From NCBI RefSeq assembly GCF_932526225.1, contig NC_064037.1, forward strand, positions 11,824,203 through 11,888,202: 64,000 nucleotides of DNA. The letters run 5' to 3'. Made by a program: the position numbers and the translations under genes. Source of the DNA: Nematostella vectensis (lineage: Eukaryota; Cnidaria; Anthozoa; Actiniaria; Edwardsiidae). The notes beneath the pieces are model-generated. The model saw only the letters and a program-made list of their open reading frames with translations, did no database searches and was not told the origin of the DNA. Shown here in pieces: positions 35,542-48,830 of this stretch (within the stretch, counting starts at the first letter, position 1; every line of letters begins with the position of its first letter).

Positions 35542-37756
35542 GATGCCATTCGGCAAACCGTAGTGGCCCCTGAGCAGGTCCAGTACTACTTCCAGCTAGC
35601 CCAACACCATGCAGTCTCCATGCAACAACAACAGGGACAACAACAGATCCCAGGTCAGGTCCCGCAACAGCAACAGGTGGCTGCTGCGGCAGCAGCGGCA
35701 GCCACAACGACATCTCAGCCACAAGCGATCATCACAAGCATGCCACAGCAAGTGGTCAGCATGGCTACGGTGAGTGAGAACACAGGTACGGAACACTAGA
35801 GAAGAGTTACTGATAGAACGCTAAAGAAGCTGTAGTTACTGATTAAACACTAGATAGCAACATATTACTTGGGGCAGAGAACAGCGAATCAAGAGCTTTC
35901 TGTTGTTTTTATTATTATGCAAAGTTTTTACATATCAGTTAAGCGAAGTTTTATGTATAAAACGCACCCTGATTCTGGAGGTCATTTTGGCGAAAAAAAG
36001 TGTGTATTATACATGAGTAAATATGGTATATAAAATTAAATTAAGTTACTGGTTACACAGTTGTCACAATAGATTTAGTGGTGTATCAATTGGCTGTCTG
36101 ACTCCCACTTTCTTTAATAAAATATGAACCACTTAGGACAGCTTCCTTGATTGCATCCCCAGAAAGATTTTTTCCTCCACACCCTTTATTATCTAGACAC
36201 ATTGTCAAATGACATGACCGAATGTTGTTCTCTTTGGTAGACTCAAGCCCAGATGATTCAACAGCCACAAGCGCAGGAGCAGGGTGGGACGGATCCACAG
36301 TATGCCACGGTAAGCCTGTCATGCGACATATAACTGCCCTAATGGCTGTTTTAGACCTATATGGGATGCAGTATAACCAGGAAGAAACACAACTGATGTA
36401 AGGAATTTGTCAAATATTGTTCCCAAGAAACATTACAGGAACACACCGCAATATATAGTTTATATTCAAGCATTATTGTACATGTACTTTAGATAAATCC
36501 TAACAGAAAAAAAATCCATCAGAGTGTGTAAAAAAATCTTGTACCAGATAACTTCAAAATCTGCAGCCAGTAGTTTTGGCATTTTTAGAACTGTAAACAT
36601 GTCAGTACATGGTTTCTCCATTAAAATACATTTATTGGAAGATTTCAAAATTGATTTTGAATTCCCCAAAAGACACTGTTATTGTTTAATATGTTCCAGA
36701 TCTATTTAAACTCATTAGACACAATTTTTATCTATAGTTAATAAACAATTTCTGTTCGCAGCAAATCCAATTCAACTCCGCTCAAATGCAGTACTTGAGA
36801 TTACAACAATTGCAATTACAACAACAGCAGCAACAGCAATCCACACAAGTAACCACGCAACAGGGTGACCAAACTCAACAGCAGCCAGCACAACAGACAC
36901 AAGCGGCACAGCAACCCACAGAGTTCACATTTACCTCTGGCGGCCAGGTAACGTAAACTAACAGTGGAAAAGGGGAAGGGAGCCATAAAGTACTTACTGC
37001 ACAACCTCAGAACTTGGACCAATCAAATTCCACTTAAGAAGTCCAATCCCAAATTTGTATCAGCTGATTTTCAAGTACTAGTACAGTATCAAGGTCACTC
37101 AAATGTTGGAATGCCAATCTAAGATACAGTTGCATTTGAAAAGTGATTATTTCGGAAGTCTTAAAGAATTAAGGTTTTTTCATAACCCAAATATGGCCAA
37201 AAAAGAACCCAGCCCCCTTCTCCAGAGAAATCCTGTAATCAGAACAAATGACTTAACTACAAGGCTGTTCCTAGTACTTATTCCCACCACACATTTTGAA
37301 GTTATGTTTTTTTTTTATTATAATTTAATAACCCTGAATAGGACACCTACTGAAATAAGGAAATTTCCATGTTTTGGGCACAAAGATTTAACCCCCTTGT
37401 AACTTTCTAACAAAATACCAGAAATAAAAACCAAAGTAGCCTTGGTAAAATCTCACGAAGTGCAACTTCTGAGCCAAATGTGAAGGGAATTAGCTGACGA
37501 CTATTTTGGTCACCTGGAACGCTTCTCAGTCAATGACTGTTAATCCGTGTGTGGTGTATATTCTCAGATATATCAAATACAGCAACACCCACACTCTGGT
37601 GTGACCACGGCAGTCGCCATAGCAACCGCACCCCAACAGCAGCAGCAACAACAACCGCAACAACAGCAATTTATACAGCAACAACAACAGCAGAATCAAG
37701 ATCAAACAACACTAGCGACAACCGAGCAACAAGCTCAACAACAACAGCCTCAGTGA
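35542..37756 (+). CDS. NFYC: NF-YC C-terminal exons, copy 3, partial gene
   Basis: Four phase-0 exons: 35542-35769, 36241-36309, 36762-36947 and 37568-37756 with stop. The protein is the same as copy 2 except one Gln fewer in exon C (186 against 189 nt, CAG/CAA tract length). No histone-fold exon lies between copies 2 and 3. Unless transcripts splice across two antisense lipoxygenase genes, this copy has no obvious way to join the NF-YC core. Its intact frame and splice sites suggest recent origin or continuing use. Confidence 0.85.
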
Positions 37757-38005
37757 GGATACAGGTAATTATTGAAGACACACTGGAATGAAGAGCCTGT
37801 AGAACTTGTAGAGCCTTGGAGAAGGTGCCTTCTCCTCCCATCTCCTCTTATCCCCTCCCACAGTGAGGAAGTTGAGCAGGTAATTATTGAAGACACACTG
37901 GAATGAAGAGCCTGTAGAACTTGTAGAGCCTTGGAAAAGATGCCTTCTCCTCCCATCTCCTCCCCTTCCCTCCCACAGTGAGGAAGATCAGCAGGTAATT
38001 GTTGA
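37754..38005 (+). repeat. 115-bp tandem repeat with splice sites after the NFYC stop, copy 3
   Basis: Donors lie at 37765, 37880 and 37995, with the same cassette structure as in copies 1 and 2. Confidence 0.85.
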
Positions 38006-38129
38006 AGACACAAAAGCAGGTAGTTAGCCTTCTCTAACCTCCCCTTCCCTCCCACAATGAGTAGGGCTGGAGTGCCTTGTTCAATCCCTTTCTTACATTA
38101 AGTACTAACCTCTTGTTTTTCTTGCTCAG

Positions 38130-38390
38130 ATCAGGTTATCTGGTTGCACCAACACATGCGCTCTGCACCTACTCGCTTACAGGCAACCTGTGCATGACTA
38201 AAGAACGCTAACATGATATCGCAGATTGCATTCACACAGAAAAACCTTGCGCTTTCACGGGAGGGATTATGGTCCCGAATGTAGCCTTCTTTTGCTCCGC
38301 CACGGGAAACAACGCCTATGGACCTTGTCAAAACTGACAAGCCTGGTCACAACCGACAAGTAATAAACGCTAACACTTGGCTTTTTGGTC
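38130..38390 (+). other. NFYC: Putative spliced 3' UTR terminal exon of NFYC, copy 3
   Basis: The acceptor CTTGTTTTTCTTGCTCAG ends at 38129, and AATAAA lies at 38362-38367. Confidence 0.4.
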
Positions 38391-39557
38391 AAAGCCCTGG
38401 ATACGAACTCGTTGGGTGCTTAGCCCTGGGCAAACGAGTATGGACACTTTGCTAACAGATCAGGTGAACCACAACACAAAGGGAATGATGGCAAAGCATG
38501 TTGCAGAATACTCCACAATCCTCAAGCAGCAAAGCATTGTTAGCTTGGTGGTGGTAAAGGCAAAAATATACGTTTACTTTAGCACAGATTAGGTTTTACT
38601 GTCGAATTCGTTGTATCGCGATTTGTTTTTTTCTTTTCTGTCCCGCCAGTCAAATTATTCTACGCCAATCAGATTTTTGCCATCTCTCGCCTAGTGCAGG
38701 TGCCTGGCTTTCTGTCGCGACACTGGTTTTCGTCCAGAGGATAGCCAGGGAAGTGCACAAAGCGAGTCTCCGATTGGCTCAGAATGGTTTTACTGACGGA
38801 ACAGACAACCAAAACAAATCGTGTTTTGAAAACGCGGGTCGCGATACAACGGATTCGACAAGACCCTATAATGATACTAATCCCTTGATTTTAGACGCTT
38901 GGAACAAGACTAGTATCCTCATGCCCTCCTCCCACCACCAAGTTCTTATAGGCCAATGACTGCCCCTAAAAGTTACGAGTACGTCACTAGGGGCCGGTTC
39001 ATAGAAAGCAGGTTAGCGCTAACCCAGGGATCTCGAAATTTGATTGGATAAAAGGGCATTCAACCCTAGGTTAGCGTTAACTTGCCTTCTAGGAGGCCAG
39101 CCCTTTTGAAGTACAGACCTCAGTTTTATAGTATCACCTTAACAGCGTCTTTGTTATCACAGATTCATGTATTGCATTCTCGCTACACACTTACTGTATT
39201 CTCAGCACTAAATGTCGCGTCGCATTATTTTATAGCTAATAAATTACTATTCTATGCAGTGTCTGTTTTTTTCAGAAGTACTCCCTCCGCAGACCTATCG
39301 ACGCTTAGTCCCAAGCGGTTACTTCCTCTCGCTTACGGGTGAAAAAAAAACGCCACCATTCGGGGTTTTGATTTTACATTTATTTTATATTTCACGCAGA
39401 TCCACTCGGGTGCCAGAGGCTCCAGTCTACGCTAACTTTGAGCCGAAGAGTAGCGACCTTCAATGGCGAAGCAACGAGTTAAGCCAAGAAAGCATAAGAT
39501 ATGCGTTCTTGGTTAAGCCTAGAGCCTCTGATTCCCATTACAAACAAACTCACTTAA

Positions 39558-39803
39558 AGCCGCATTGTCACTAGTTTACTTCCGGAGGTCCGACGGAAAC
39601 CTCAACCGTTAAAAGACAAAAGAATCTATTACAATCCGAGATATATAACAGGCCATCCGTTCTAAATTATCAATCATAACCTCAAAGAAACTTCCCATAG
39701 ACACACTGCTTTCAATATTTTGAAATATTTTTCGCGTTTTCCGTTAAAAATGATCGGAGATTGTTACGTAATCGACCGGAAGTAAACTGGTGACAATGCG
39801 GCT
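39558..39803. mobile_element. TTAA MITE, 3' of lipoxygenase copy 3
   Basis: It is the ortholog of 3671-3913. The right flank has drifted to TTAG. Confidence 0.6.
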
Positions 39804-39852
39804 TTAGACCGTTACATGTAAGTTTACTTTGTTACATGCAAGTTTACGCTGT

Positions 39853-42800
39853 TCATGTCTGAATGCCATTTGGGAGCCATCGTGGAATAAAGTAGGGGTA
39901 GGCCAGGTGACCATCTTTGAGCCTGCGGTTATTAATTCTGATGAGCAGCGGTTCCACCAGCTCGTTGAGCCTGCAGAAATTGCGGTATACAACGCGACGG
40001 GCTGCGCGGTCTTCTAGAAATGATGCGTAGTCAAGAAGTCTATCGTAACGGAAAGTGCCTAGGCCAGATGTAAAGGCACACTGGGTCTGTAAAAGCAACA
40101 ACAGGATGATATCATTGTCACAGACGTGAAGCATCTACTGACCTGAAGCCCGCTATGGGTTTGTAGAATAAAAATCTCAAACAGTTTGAAACCGTCGTGT
40201 CTGTTTGGAACTATGGTTTGGGGGGTTGTGGAACATTTTTTTTGTGAAAAAGAAACAAAATGGTTGCCGTGGTAACATGGGCTTCACAATAACATACCAA
40301 TCGCGTCAAATTGTCCAACGATAATTCACTAAGTAAAAAACGACAAGAAGTTTAAGCTTCCTAGCTATTCAGGAGTTTGGGGCATAGAGTACTTTTTAAT
40401 ATATAAAGAAGCATGGTCTATACTTTATTACCTCAGAAACAGTCCGGAGCGGTAGGTTGAGCAGGCTGAAGCGGTCAGCGGGTGCTCGGCTGTCGTTGTA
40501 CAACTTTGTCGGGGCGTTCGGCACGTACAAAACATAATCAGTCAGTGGATAATTCACTGCCGTATGGCGACCGACAACAATCCATAGAAACCGAGAGATT
40601 ATCGATCGTAATTGCATCACGGACCTGACGGAGGTAGGGAAACGACGGATCTACATTACGAAAAACAGGATTCAAAACAGGATATATCTTAAATCTGCGT
40701 TTTCACTTATCCCTTCACATCAACAGATATTCCCTAATGCTGCATTCTCACCTTTCCATTCCCATCAACAGATATTTCCTTGGCAAATGCTTGTAGCTCT
40801 TTATCTTCGAGGACGTCTTCCTTCTTTTTGTAGTATCTGAAATTGTGAAAATGTTGTGTGCTATCAGAGACTATCAGGAATCAAAATACACAAAAGCGGT
40901 TTAGATATTTGTTATATCGTATATGGCCATAGCCCCCCCTGGGGGGGTATTTTTTAGGGGGTATCCCGGAAAAAAAGGCTTTCTCTTAAAAATGGTATTT
41001 TTAAGCCTCCTGAGGTATTGTTTAGGTTAGCACTTTTTGGTCGTGCAGGTATTTTTCAGGGGTATTTTTCGAATTTTCCGACGAGCATCCCTATCACTTT
41101 TACCTTGAAGAACTTTTCGGCGAGCCTATCACGCTCTAAGTCAGCATAAAGCGTCCGCCATATTGAAAAGTGTGAGTCTGCGCGCAAAGCATCATGGAGC
41201 TAACAGAAAGGGAGTAGCCTGGGGACGAGGCTAACGTGGCCATATCTAAAGCGTATAAGCTAGGGGAGGGGGCCATCCCTTGTATTGCCATCTACCTCCA
41301 TATGTCCTTATGAAAAATGCCCTGCATAACCTGCTACACACCCATCCCTTGTGGTTCAGGGTTAACTTTCCCTGAACCGCCTGGCTACGGCCTTGTATCA
41401 GCTTTTATACCATCCTTTCTTACTTATGTGCGGTATTTAAAGAAAGGGAGGAGCTTGCCCTGACAAAAATAAATTTACGTGCAAATCCCATGAAAAGTAG
41501 TTTTCTTACGGTAAAAGGGGCTCTCCCTTACATTTTTACCTTTGTTGTTGGCGCATTTTCGTTTGGTGTATATCTCCATTAAAAGGTCGTACTTACATTT
41601 GCACATACTCCTTAGTAAAGCGCTCGAGAGCCCTGTTGAGAATCTTGCCATCGTCTCTGTATGGGTAGTACGGTAAAGTACCACGATCATCCACGCCTCG
41701 GTTCTATGAAAATAATCCATATGATATCATGTGGATATGAAAAGCAATCATTATGGATCAATGCTAGATAAAATGTATATGAATAAGAACAGGTTTGCAG
41801 AGATTTTGCGAAACGTCCCAAAGCGACAACTTTAACCTAATTTTAAGATTTTTCCATTTGGCAATAAATACGTTCCAAATCACCCTGGAAAATTGCATGT
41901 TGCGAGAAGTACTTTTGATAGCTCAATCAGGATGGAACATAAGTTTAGTAAGAGGCTCCTTTTTCATCAAGAGAACGTTTTGTTTGTTGTACAGGGAATA
42001 ATTTTACCATTTATCTCTTTGCCCCTCCCCACCCTGTCCTGGTCGGGCTTATGCTTACTATGAGATCCTCGGTAAAGCCATGAGCTATCCAATCCTCGCT
42101 CTTTGCCGCGCCGGAGACAAGCTTACTTGCGCCTTTCCATCCGTAAGCGTATAAAGTGTGCATGAATTGTCCGGGTGCCAAAAGAGCGGGCGCACCCAAA
42201 ACATTGGCGGTGAGGACCCCCCGGCAGTGAAACTTTAGCATCTGGTACAGAGGGTGCTTGTGGGACAGGTGTCTCTCCATGCTCACGCAGACAGCCTCGG
42301 CAACTAAGTGGGCGTGGCTAAGATGGTCCACCATTTGGCTGTACCCGCCATCGGTCACTTGCACGTTCAGTTTAGCCAGGGTCCATTTTCCTCCGTCTTT
42401 GGGTGTGAAAACGGCGGAATCTGAACAGTCGTTGAAAAATGAGAATTTTGTTCAGGTTATTAAGGACTTATATATTATTTAGGGTTAATGGCGCGTTATT
42501 GAGAGCCACAGAATTATGCTTTAATCCTAATGCAAACTCTAGCTTACCCTAGAGTAGTCAAGGCTTCGTCCGTAATGGGACCAAGGACCCAATCCCTGGA
42601 TCCAATGTGCCTTCCTACCTAGTCCAGTCATTGGTTCGCCCCTGATGGGGGCCCACATAGCGTGGACAAAGGTTCACCCTTGATGTTAACAAAATAACTT
42701 TTTTCTTATAAGAAGAATGACACATCCCTTGTGTGACCAAGAACCCCATCCATCGTGTGACCAAGAATCCCATCCCTCATGTGACCATGAGCCCCATCCC

Positions 42801-45800
42801 TCGTGTGACCAAGAATCCCATTCTTCGTGTGACCAAGAATCCAATTCTTCGTGTGACCAAGAATCCCATTCTTCGTTTGACCAAGAACCCCATTCCTCGT
42901 GTGACCAAGGATCCCATCCTTCGTGTGACCAAGAATCCCATCCCTCGTGTGACCAAGAATCCCTTCCCTCGTGTGACCAAGAATCCCTTCCCTCGTGTGA
43001 CCAAGAATCCCATCCCTCGTGTGACCAAAGAACCCCATCCCTCGTGTGACCAAAGATCCCATCCCTCGTGTGACCAAGGATCCCATCCCTCGTGTGACCA
43101 AGGATCCCATCCCTCGTGTGACCAAGAATACCATCCCTCGTGTGACCAAGAATCCCATACCTCGTGTGACCAAAAATCCCATCCCATACCTCGTGTGACC
43201 AAAAATCCCACCCCATCCCTAATCTGGTGAAGAACCCCATCCTTTGTGTGACCAAGAACCCCATCCCATCCCTTGTGTGGCCAAGAACACCATCCCTTAT
43301 GTGACCAATAACCCAATCCCTCGTGCGACTAAGAATCCCATCCCATCCCTCCTGTGGCCAAGAACCCCGTCCCCCGTGTAACCAAGAATCCCATCCCATC
43401 CCTCCTGTGGCCAAGAACCCCGTCCCCCGTGTAACCAAGAACCCCATCCCATCCCTCCTGTGGCCAAGAATCCCATCCCTCGTGTGACCAAGAACCCCAT
43501 CTCATCCCTCGTGTGACCAAGAACCCCATCTCATCCCTCGTGTGACCAAGAACCCCATCTCATCCCTCGTGTGACCAAGAACCCCATCTCATCCCTCGTG
43601 TGACCAAGAACCCCATCTCATCCCTCGTGTGGCCAAGAACCCCATCTCATCCCTCGTGTGGCCAAGAACCCCATCTCATCCCTCGTGTGGCCAAGACCCC
43701 CATCTCTCGTGTGGCCAAGACCCCCATCTCTCGTGTGGCCAAGACCCCCATCTCTCGTGTGGCCAAGAACCCCATCCCATCCCTCCTGTGGCCAAGAACC
43801 CCATCCCATCCCTCCTGTGGCCAAGAACCCCATCCCCCGTGTAACCAAGAGCACTATCCCATCCCTCGTGTGACCAAGAACCCCATCCCTTGTGTGACCA
43901 AGAACCCCATCCCTCGTGTGACCAAGAACCCCATCCCTCGTGTGACCAAGAACCCCATTCCTCGTGTGAACAAGGATCCCATCCCTAGTGTGACCAAGAA
44001 TCCCATCCCTCGTGTGACCAAGAACCCCATCCCTCGTGTGACCAAGAATCCCATCCCTCGTGTGACCAAGAATCCCATTCCTCGTGTGACCAAGAACCCC
44101 ATCTCATCCCTCGTGTGGCCAAGACCTCCATCCCTCGTGTGGCCAAGACCTCCATCCCTCGTGTGGCCAAGACCTCCATCCCTCGTGTGGCCAAGACCTC
44201 CATCCCTCGTGTGGCCAAGACCCCCATCTCTCGTGTGGCCAATAACCCCATCCCATCCCTCGTGCGACAAAGAACCCAATTCCTCGTGTGACCAAGAACC
44301 CCATCCCTTATGTGACCAATAACCCAATCCCTCGTGCGACCAAGAATCCCATCCCTCCTGTGGCCAAGAACCCCATCCCCCGTGTGGCCAAGAACCCCAT
44401 CCCCCGTGTGGCCAAGAACCCCATCCCCCGTGTGACCAAGAACCCCATCCCCCGTGTGACCAAGAACCCCATCCCATCCCTCCTGTGATCAAGAACCCCA
44501 TCCCTCCTGTGATCAAGAACCCCATCCCTCGTGTTACCAAAAACCCCATCCCTCGTGTTACCAAAAACCCCATCCCTCGTGTGGCCAAAAACTCCTCTGG
44601 ATTAACCAAGGATCCTCCTACCTGGTTTGTAGTCCATCTGTATGGCCACGGGCTTAAGGGTGTGGCTCCCTTTCCATCCCCACCTTTTCCAGTACCAATT
44701 TTTCGGCGGTTTCTCTTCCACTGATGCAAAGAGGGCGATAGGAGAATAAAAAGGCCAAAGGGTGCGATTAGCATGGTCATCTACGATGTCCTTCATGAAT
44801 ACCATGTCATCGGCAAGTGGGTAACGAAGAGCGAACAACAGGCCTTCTTCGATAACCTTAAGAGACAATGACCATATCTATGAAATCTACACCTTCGCAG
44901 TTATAATTAGATGCAAATACGGAGAGGAAAACAAAAGGCTGATCATTAATTATTAACAACAATTGACAAAATACAGTGGTACCTCCATTAAGCAGCCAAC
45001 CTCGGGAATTAGATTGGTGGCCGCTCAATAGAGGCTGGGAGCGTGATAGATATACCACTGTAAGGGTAAGGTATGATAGATAGATAGGTGAAAATATTAT
45101 TAGGAAGAGAAATGATCAGGCATTTGATAAACCAACCTCTTTCAGTTTTTCGTTGTTGTTTATCCTTCTTCCAAGAGCTTCTCCCACGGCCTTCTTCCAG
45201 TTGAAATTTGGGTTGAGGTTTTTTTTAAGATTGCTGAATGAAAGTCCCACTATCAAATAAAACCGTTAATATTAATATTGTATGAGAAACTATGATCCCG
45301 CGGAATGGAGGGAAAGGGGAGCTTTTAAGGGTGATCTGTTGATATCGCCTTTATCAGACAAGGTGACCTGTTGGTCTTACCTTTATAAAACGAGAAGAAC
45401 CTTTGCGTTACCTTTATCAGGGAAGGTGGCCTGTTGGTCACCGAACAAGGTGATTTGTTTGGTTTTAACTTTATCACACAAGGTGACCTTCTGATTGTAC
45501 CTTCATCCGAGAGAGTGACCTGTTGCAGACCAAGTGGGTTTGCTCCAGCAAGTCGCTGCTCTGTAAAATACTTGTCCGAAAGATATTTGGTGACGTCCAT
45601 CTGGAATGGTTCGTACTCAGATGGGAGGCGCATCTTGTGCTATGGTTACACCAGAAATGAACTTTTATACGTAAATGAGATAGCAACATATCAACACTTC
45701 CACCATCATTTTCCATATGAAACCTGGCTTTGCACCTCTCCCCCCCCCCCCTCCCACCACAAGAATTCCTGGATACACGCCTGGAAGCAACATCAATAGC

Positions 45801-47844
45801 ATGATGATCATCATCATATGCATTGTTTTTAACTATCTAGTAGTAACTCCTTACCCCAAACGCTTTCTCCAAGGCAGTGCGCATATATTTGTTCAATTCC
45901 AAGAAATCTCTGTAAGTCATCTCCTCTGGTTTGCCTTTAGTCATGTTTTTGTAGAGCTCTTTAAACTTGCGCCCTGCTGCCACCATGGTAGCGTACTCTG
46001 TTAGATGGCTACTAAGCATCGGCTTGTCCTTCACGAACTTTGGATATCCCTTCGTGGACACTGCAAGACGTGCATAAGGCATAGCAGCCGATGGGGCGTT
46101 CAATTTAAACTCTTTCTGCTGCTTGTGGAGGCCCGCCTTTCTCTTAATGGAACATGCCGGGGTGACATACTGAGGAAGGGACACTTTGCAGTAACCTTTC
46201 TCAAACCTGAAATATGAGGAGAAAAGAAATACTGGTCATTTGGCATTGATGACAGAGATCATGGAGTGTTTTGAGGGGTTGGAGGGTATGCTATGAAATG
46301 CAAGGCAGACAAAAGTATTTGATCATCATTTTGGTCTTACATGTTTCTTTCTATGCTGAACAACTTTGACCAATCAGATTCGGCTTGAACACTGTAAACA
46401 TTTTGACCATTTTTGAAAAAAAAAACAGCCAATCAGGTTAGGGTGTTCCCACGCTCAATCGACAGACAAAAATGAAAAGGTAAACATTCTTTAGAGGAAT
46501 ACTTTCGATATACACGCTGTGCTATGAATTATCTAGAATAACTAAGGTATATTTCTGTGTAATGTCAGCTTAGATTTTAATAAATTATATTCAGTTAAAC
46601 TCAGCGCGGAGCTCCATAGGTAAAGAAATTGGTCATAAACTAGGCGACTCAAAAATTGTGGTCAATGTCACACGCAGTCAGCTATCTGTACCACTCACGT
46701 GACCATGCGACCAGGCCAGCTAAGTGATTGATCGCTCTAAACCAATGAGAGAGTTCTAGTTCCAGCAAGAACCGGGGGGACTTGAAAATGACGGGGGATT
46801 AAGCCTATTCTGACTTTCGACGTAAAACGAATGTCGGAATGCATGATTGCAGAAACGAATTAACAAGAAAAAGTGTTTAATTGAGAAAATGCAACTGATT
46901 AGCCAGTAAAATGACCGTATGAAAATGAGAATTTGAAGGATATGTCTGTCTAAGGAACTGCTTTGTAGTTTTACATGCTTGAAATATTATAAGCACGACT
47001 TCTTTACCTCTCGCGGTGGCTGACGCAACATAAAATCGTGCAAGGGGTATTCGTGCATCATCAGTCAACCTTTTAACTGCAATAGGAATGCCTTGGGAGC
47101 GCCAATGTGTAACTAAGTAATTTAGTAAACATAAATGGGATAAAAACATGACCTAAGTAAATAGGAAATCGCAGATTCAGATGTCCAAATAGATAAACCA
47201 CAGAACGATTAAGTAAATATTGCTTGGAATTTGAAACCAGCTTTTCAAATTATTTTTTGCGCGCGCGCTGACGTGCACTGGAATGATGCCATGAGCGCGC
47301 GCTGTTTGAAGTTTTTTTATTGTCTTTGGCGTTTGTGTAGGATCAGAAATAATTTTATAAAAAAAATATAACATTCTTTTTGTGCCTTCGTTGAGTTTTG
47401 AAAATCCCGGTGTTTGTATGTGGAATATTCGGTCAGATGATGTTATTATGGATCTCTATTTATCCTCAAAAGAAATTCTAGTCTAGAAACTCTATTATGG
47501 TCATAACCCTAAACTGCCCAAAGACTCTTCATATAAAAATATGGTAATAAAGCTGGCTCCGCTTTTAGGCAGGGCCTACATCTATATATTATAAAATAAA
47601 AAAGTGGAGGTGGTGGTGGTGGTAGGGGGGTCACGATTTTTGGGCTTGGATTTGAAGGGGTGCAAAAAAATTTGAGCCCAGGAATTGCAAAAATACCGAC
47701 CCGATCTACATCCTGGTAAATCTAGATATCTTCTCAAGCAATCCTTTTTTAAGAATATAATTTTTTTTAGACTCACCCATTGATTTGAACCGCTTGCAGC
47801 GCGACAAAGAAGAAGAGAAAGCCAACGAGGCCATAAGTCCACAT
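39853..47844 (-). CDS. Secreted PLAT-less lipoxygenase, copy 3 (complete, 607 aa)
   Basis: Exons on the minus strand: 47844-47777, 46206-45855, 45639-45501, 45249-45137, 44877-44622, 42420-42059, 41703-41597, 40624-40432 and 40086-39853. All junction phases agree and no stops interrupt. Iron ligands, Gly385 and Thr607 are as in copy 1. It is the most diverged copy: exon 2 carries Glu-to-Gly, Ala-to-Thr, Gln-to-Lys, Asp-to-Asn and Arg-to-Lys changes, exon 5 a Lys-to-Glu, exon 8 Ile-to-Val and Ser-to-Leu, and exon 9 Ser-to-Gly. Insertions and deletions all fall in introns or outside the gene, which is consistent with a maintained coding sequence. Intron 8 carries an extra segment (40145-40285). 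Confidence 0.88.
40145..40285. mobile_element. Small insertion with GAAGCCC inverted ends, unit 3 intron 8
   Basis: Present only in copy 3, it replaces a junction that in copies 1 and 2 reads GAAGCCCCCGGCGTCACAAT. It starts GAAGCCC and ends GGGCTTC. It may be a tiny MITE or a templated insertion. Confidence 0.45.
42720..44590. repeat. 24-bp minisatellite in lipoxygenase intron 5, copy 3
   Basis: It is a single uninterrupted array of about 1.87 kb with many variants (GGCC for GACC, interspersed 5-bp CATCC insertions). The separator seen in copies 1 and 2 is absent, so its internal history differs. The frames of up to 308 codons across it are repeat artefacts. Confidence 0.95.
45323..45533 (-). 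repeat. Local repeat at lipoxygenase exon-3 donor, copy 3
   Basis: It has the same structure as in copies 1 and 2. The alternative GTAAGA donor gives an exon end at 45381, again exactly 120 nt past the modelled end at 45501, in an open frame. Confidence 0.7.
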
Positions 47845-48082
47845 CCTGTGAATGTGTCAAAAATGTGAACGCTGTGACTAAGAGAAAACGTATTTTATGC
47901 ATATGAGCAATTCTTGCATAGAACATAATGCTGAGCACTCTAGAGTGCCTCTTTGCATTTATTATGCGCAGAAGTGAGGTCATCTTTTCAGATACTCTCA
48001 AGGCAAATGCCAAAGCCAAGAGCAGAAGAGTGTTTTAGGCAAAAAGGAAATACAGATAGGCTAATAGGTTAAAGCTAATTAC

Positions 48083-48137
48083 CTTGTGGTTTTCCGTAGA
48101 AGATGAGCCAAAGCGTTTCCCTCAAATAGCTCGATAT
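48083..48137 (-). other. 5' leader exon of lipoxygenase copy 3
   Basis: It is the ortholog of 12132-12186 with acceptor and donor intact. Confidence 0.5.
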
Positions 48138-48377
48138 CTGTGAAATGGCAGAGTTATATGTGGACAAGCACTCACACACCCACATATGATGACGGACCAC
48201 TGAATATTGGGTAGCGTCTTAACCCTATCAAGTAGCGTCGGAATTTACACAACATTGCACAACTTGTTCTGGTTTATTGCCTATTCCCTAAAGAACTCTT
48301 TTGTTTTCTGATTGATGTCTTTTTCTGGGCACGCAAGCTAGGAATTTACACATATTTCAAGTTATGCTTTCAGTGCC

Positions 48378-48567
48378 TCGTTTATCGGCTACGCATAAAA
48401 GACTTATCGACTTTTTACTTAACAACTGACTTCACTTCTACGTGCATTGTCGTTGTTACTTTTTACATTCGACTTCCGGACGTAGTTAGTAGGCGTAATT
48501 GAAAAGAATTTATTTTCAGTCTAAACAAAAGTTTTTAGTTTTTATTATAACAGTGACTAAGGATTCA
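48378..48567. mobile_element. 190-bp insertion in unit 3 upstream of the lipoxygenase
   Basis: Relative to units 1 and 2, about 190 bp interrupts the TTCAG/TATTTTACGG junction (near 12434 in unit 1). TTCAG appears at both edges and may be a 5-bp target duplication. No clear terminal repeats are visible. Confidence 0.4.
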
Positions 48568-48830
48568 GTATTTTACGGAACATCTTGCAAGTACTTTGAT
48601 TAGGAAAAGAAAACAACTGGGCATGGATAGTCCGGACGATCTTACATTTCTGATATTCAGTTGAGGCTGGGTAGTTTTTTTTTGGAGCATTTTAAGGCTG
48701 AAAACGTTCTTAACGATATTCTTAAATTCTATTGAATAAATACAAAAAGCCCAAATTGTCGTGATCGTGAACCAGAAGAATAGATACAATACACCAAAAA
48801 CTGGCATTTGACTCTGGCTCTGCTGTTTAG

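Larger units (their letters stand above)
17319..35847. repeat. Segmental tandem duplication, unit 2
   Basis: Same gene order as unit 1 but about 1.2 kb longer. The extra length is mainly a 963-bp TTAA-flanked insertion in the spacer, about 0.3 kb more of the 24-bp intronic minisatellite, and three more 115-bp repeats after the NFYC stop. It lacks about 0.3 kb present in unit 1 near 16328-16638. Confidence 0.95.
35848..48830. repeat. Segmental tandem duplication, unit 3 (truncated)
   Basis: It matches units 1 and 2 through the lipoxygenase 5' region. Similarity stops near 48830, just inside what is a hairpin at 12667-12729 in unit 1. The spacer, retroelement fragment and following NFYC exon A are missing. 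Copy-specific changes include insertions near 40145-40285 and 48378-48567, a deletion of about 260 bp near 47706, and a deletion of about 120 bp near 45709. Confidence 0.9.
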
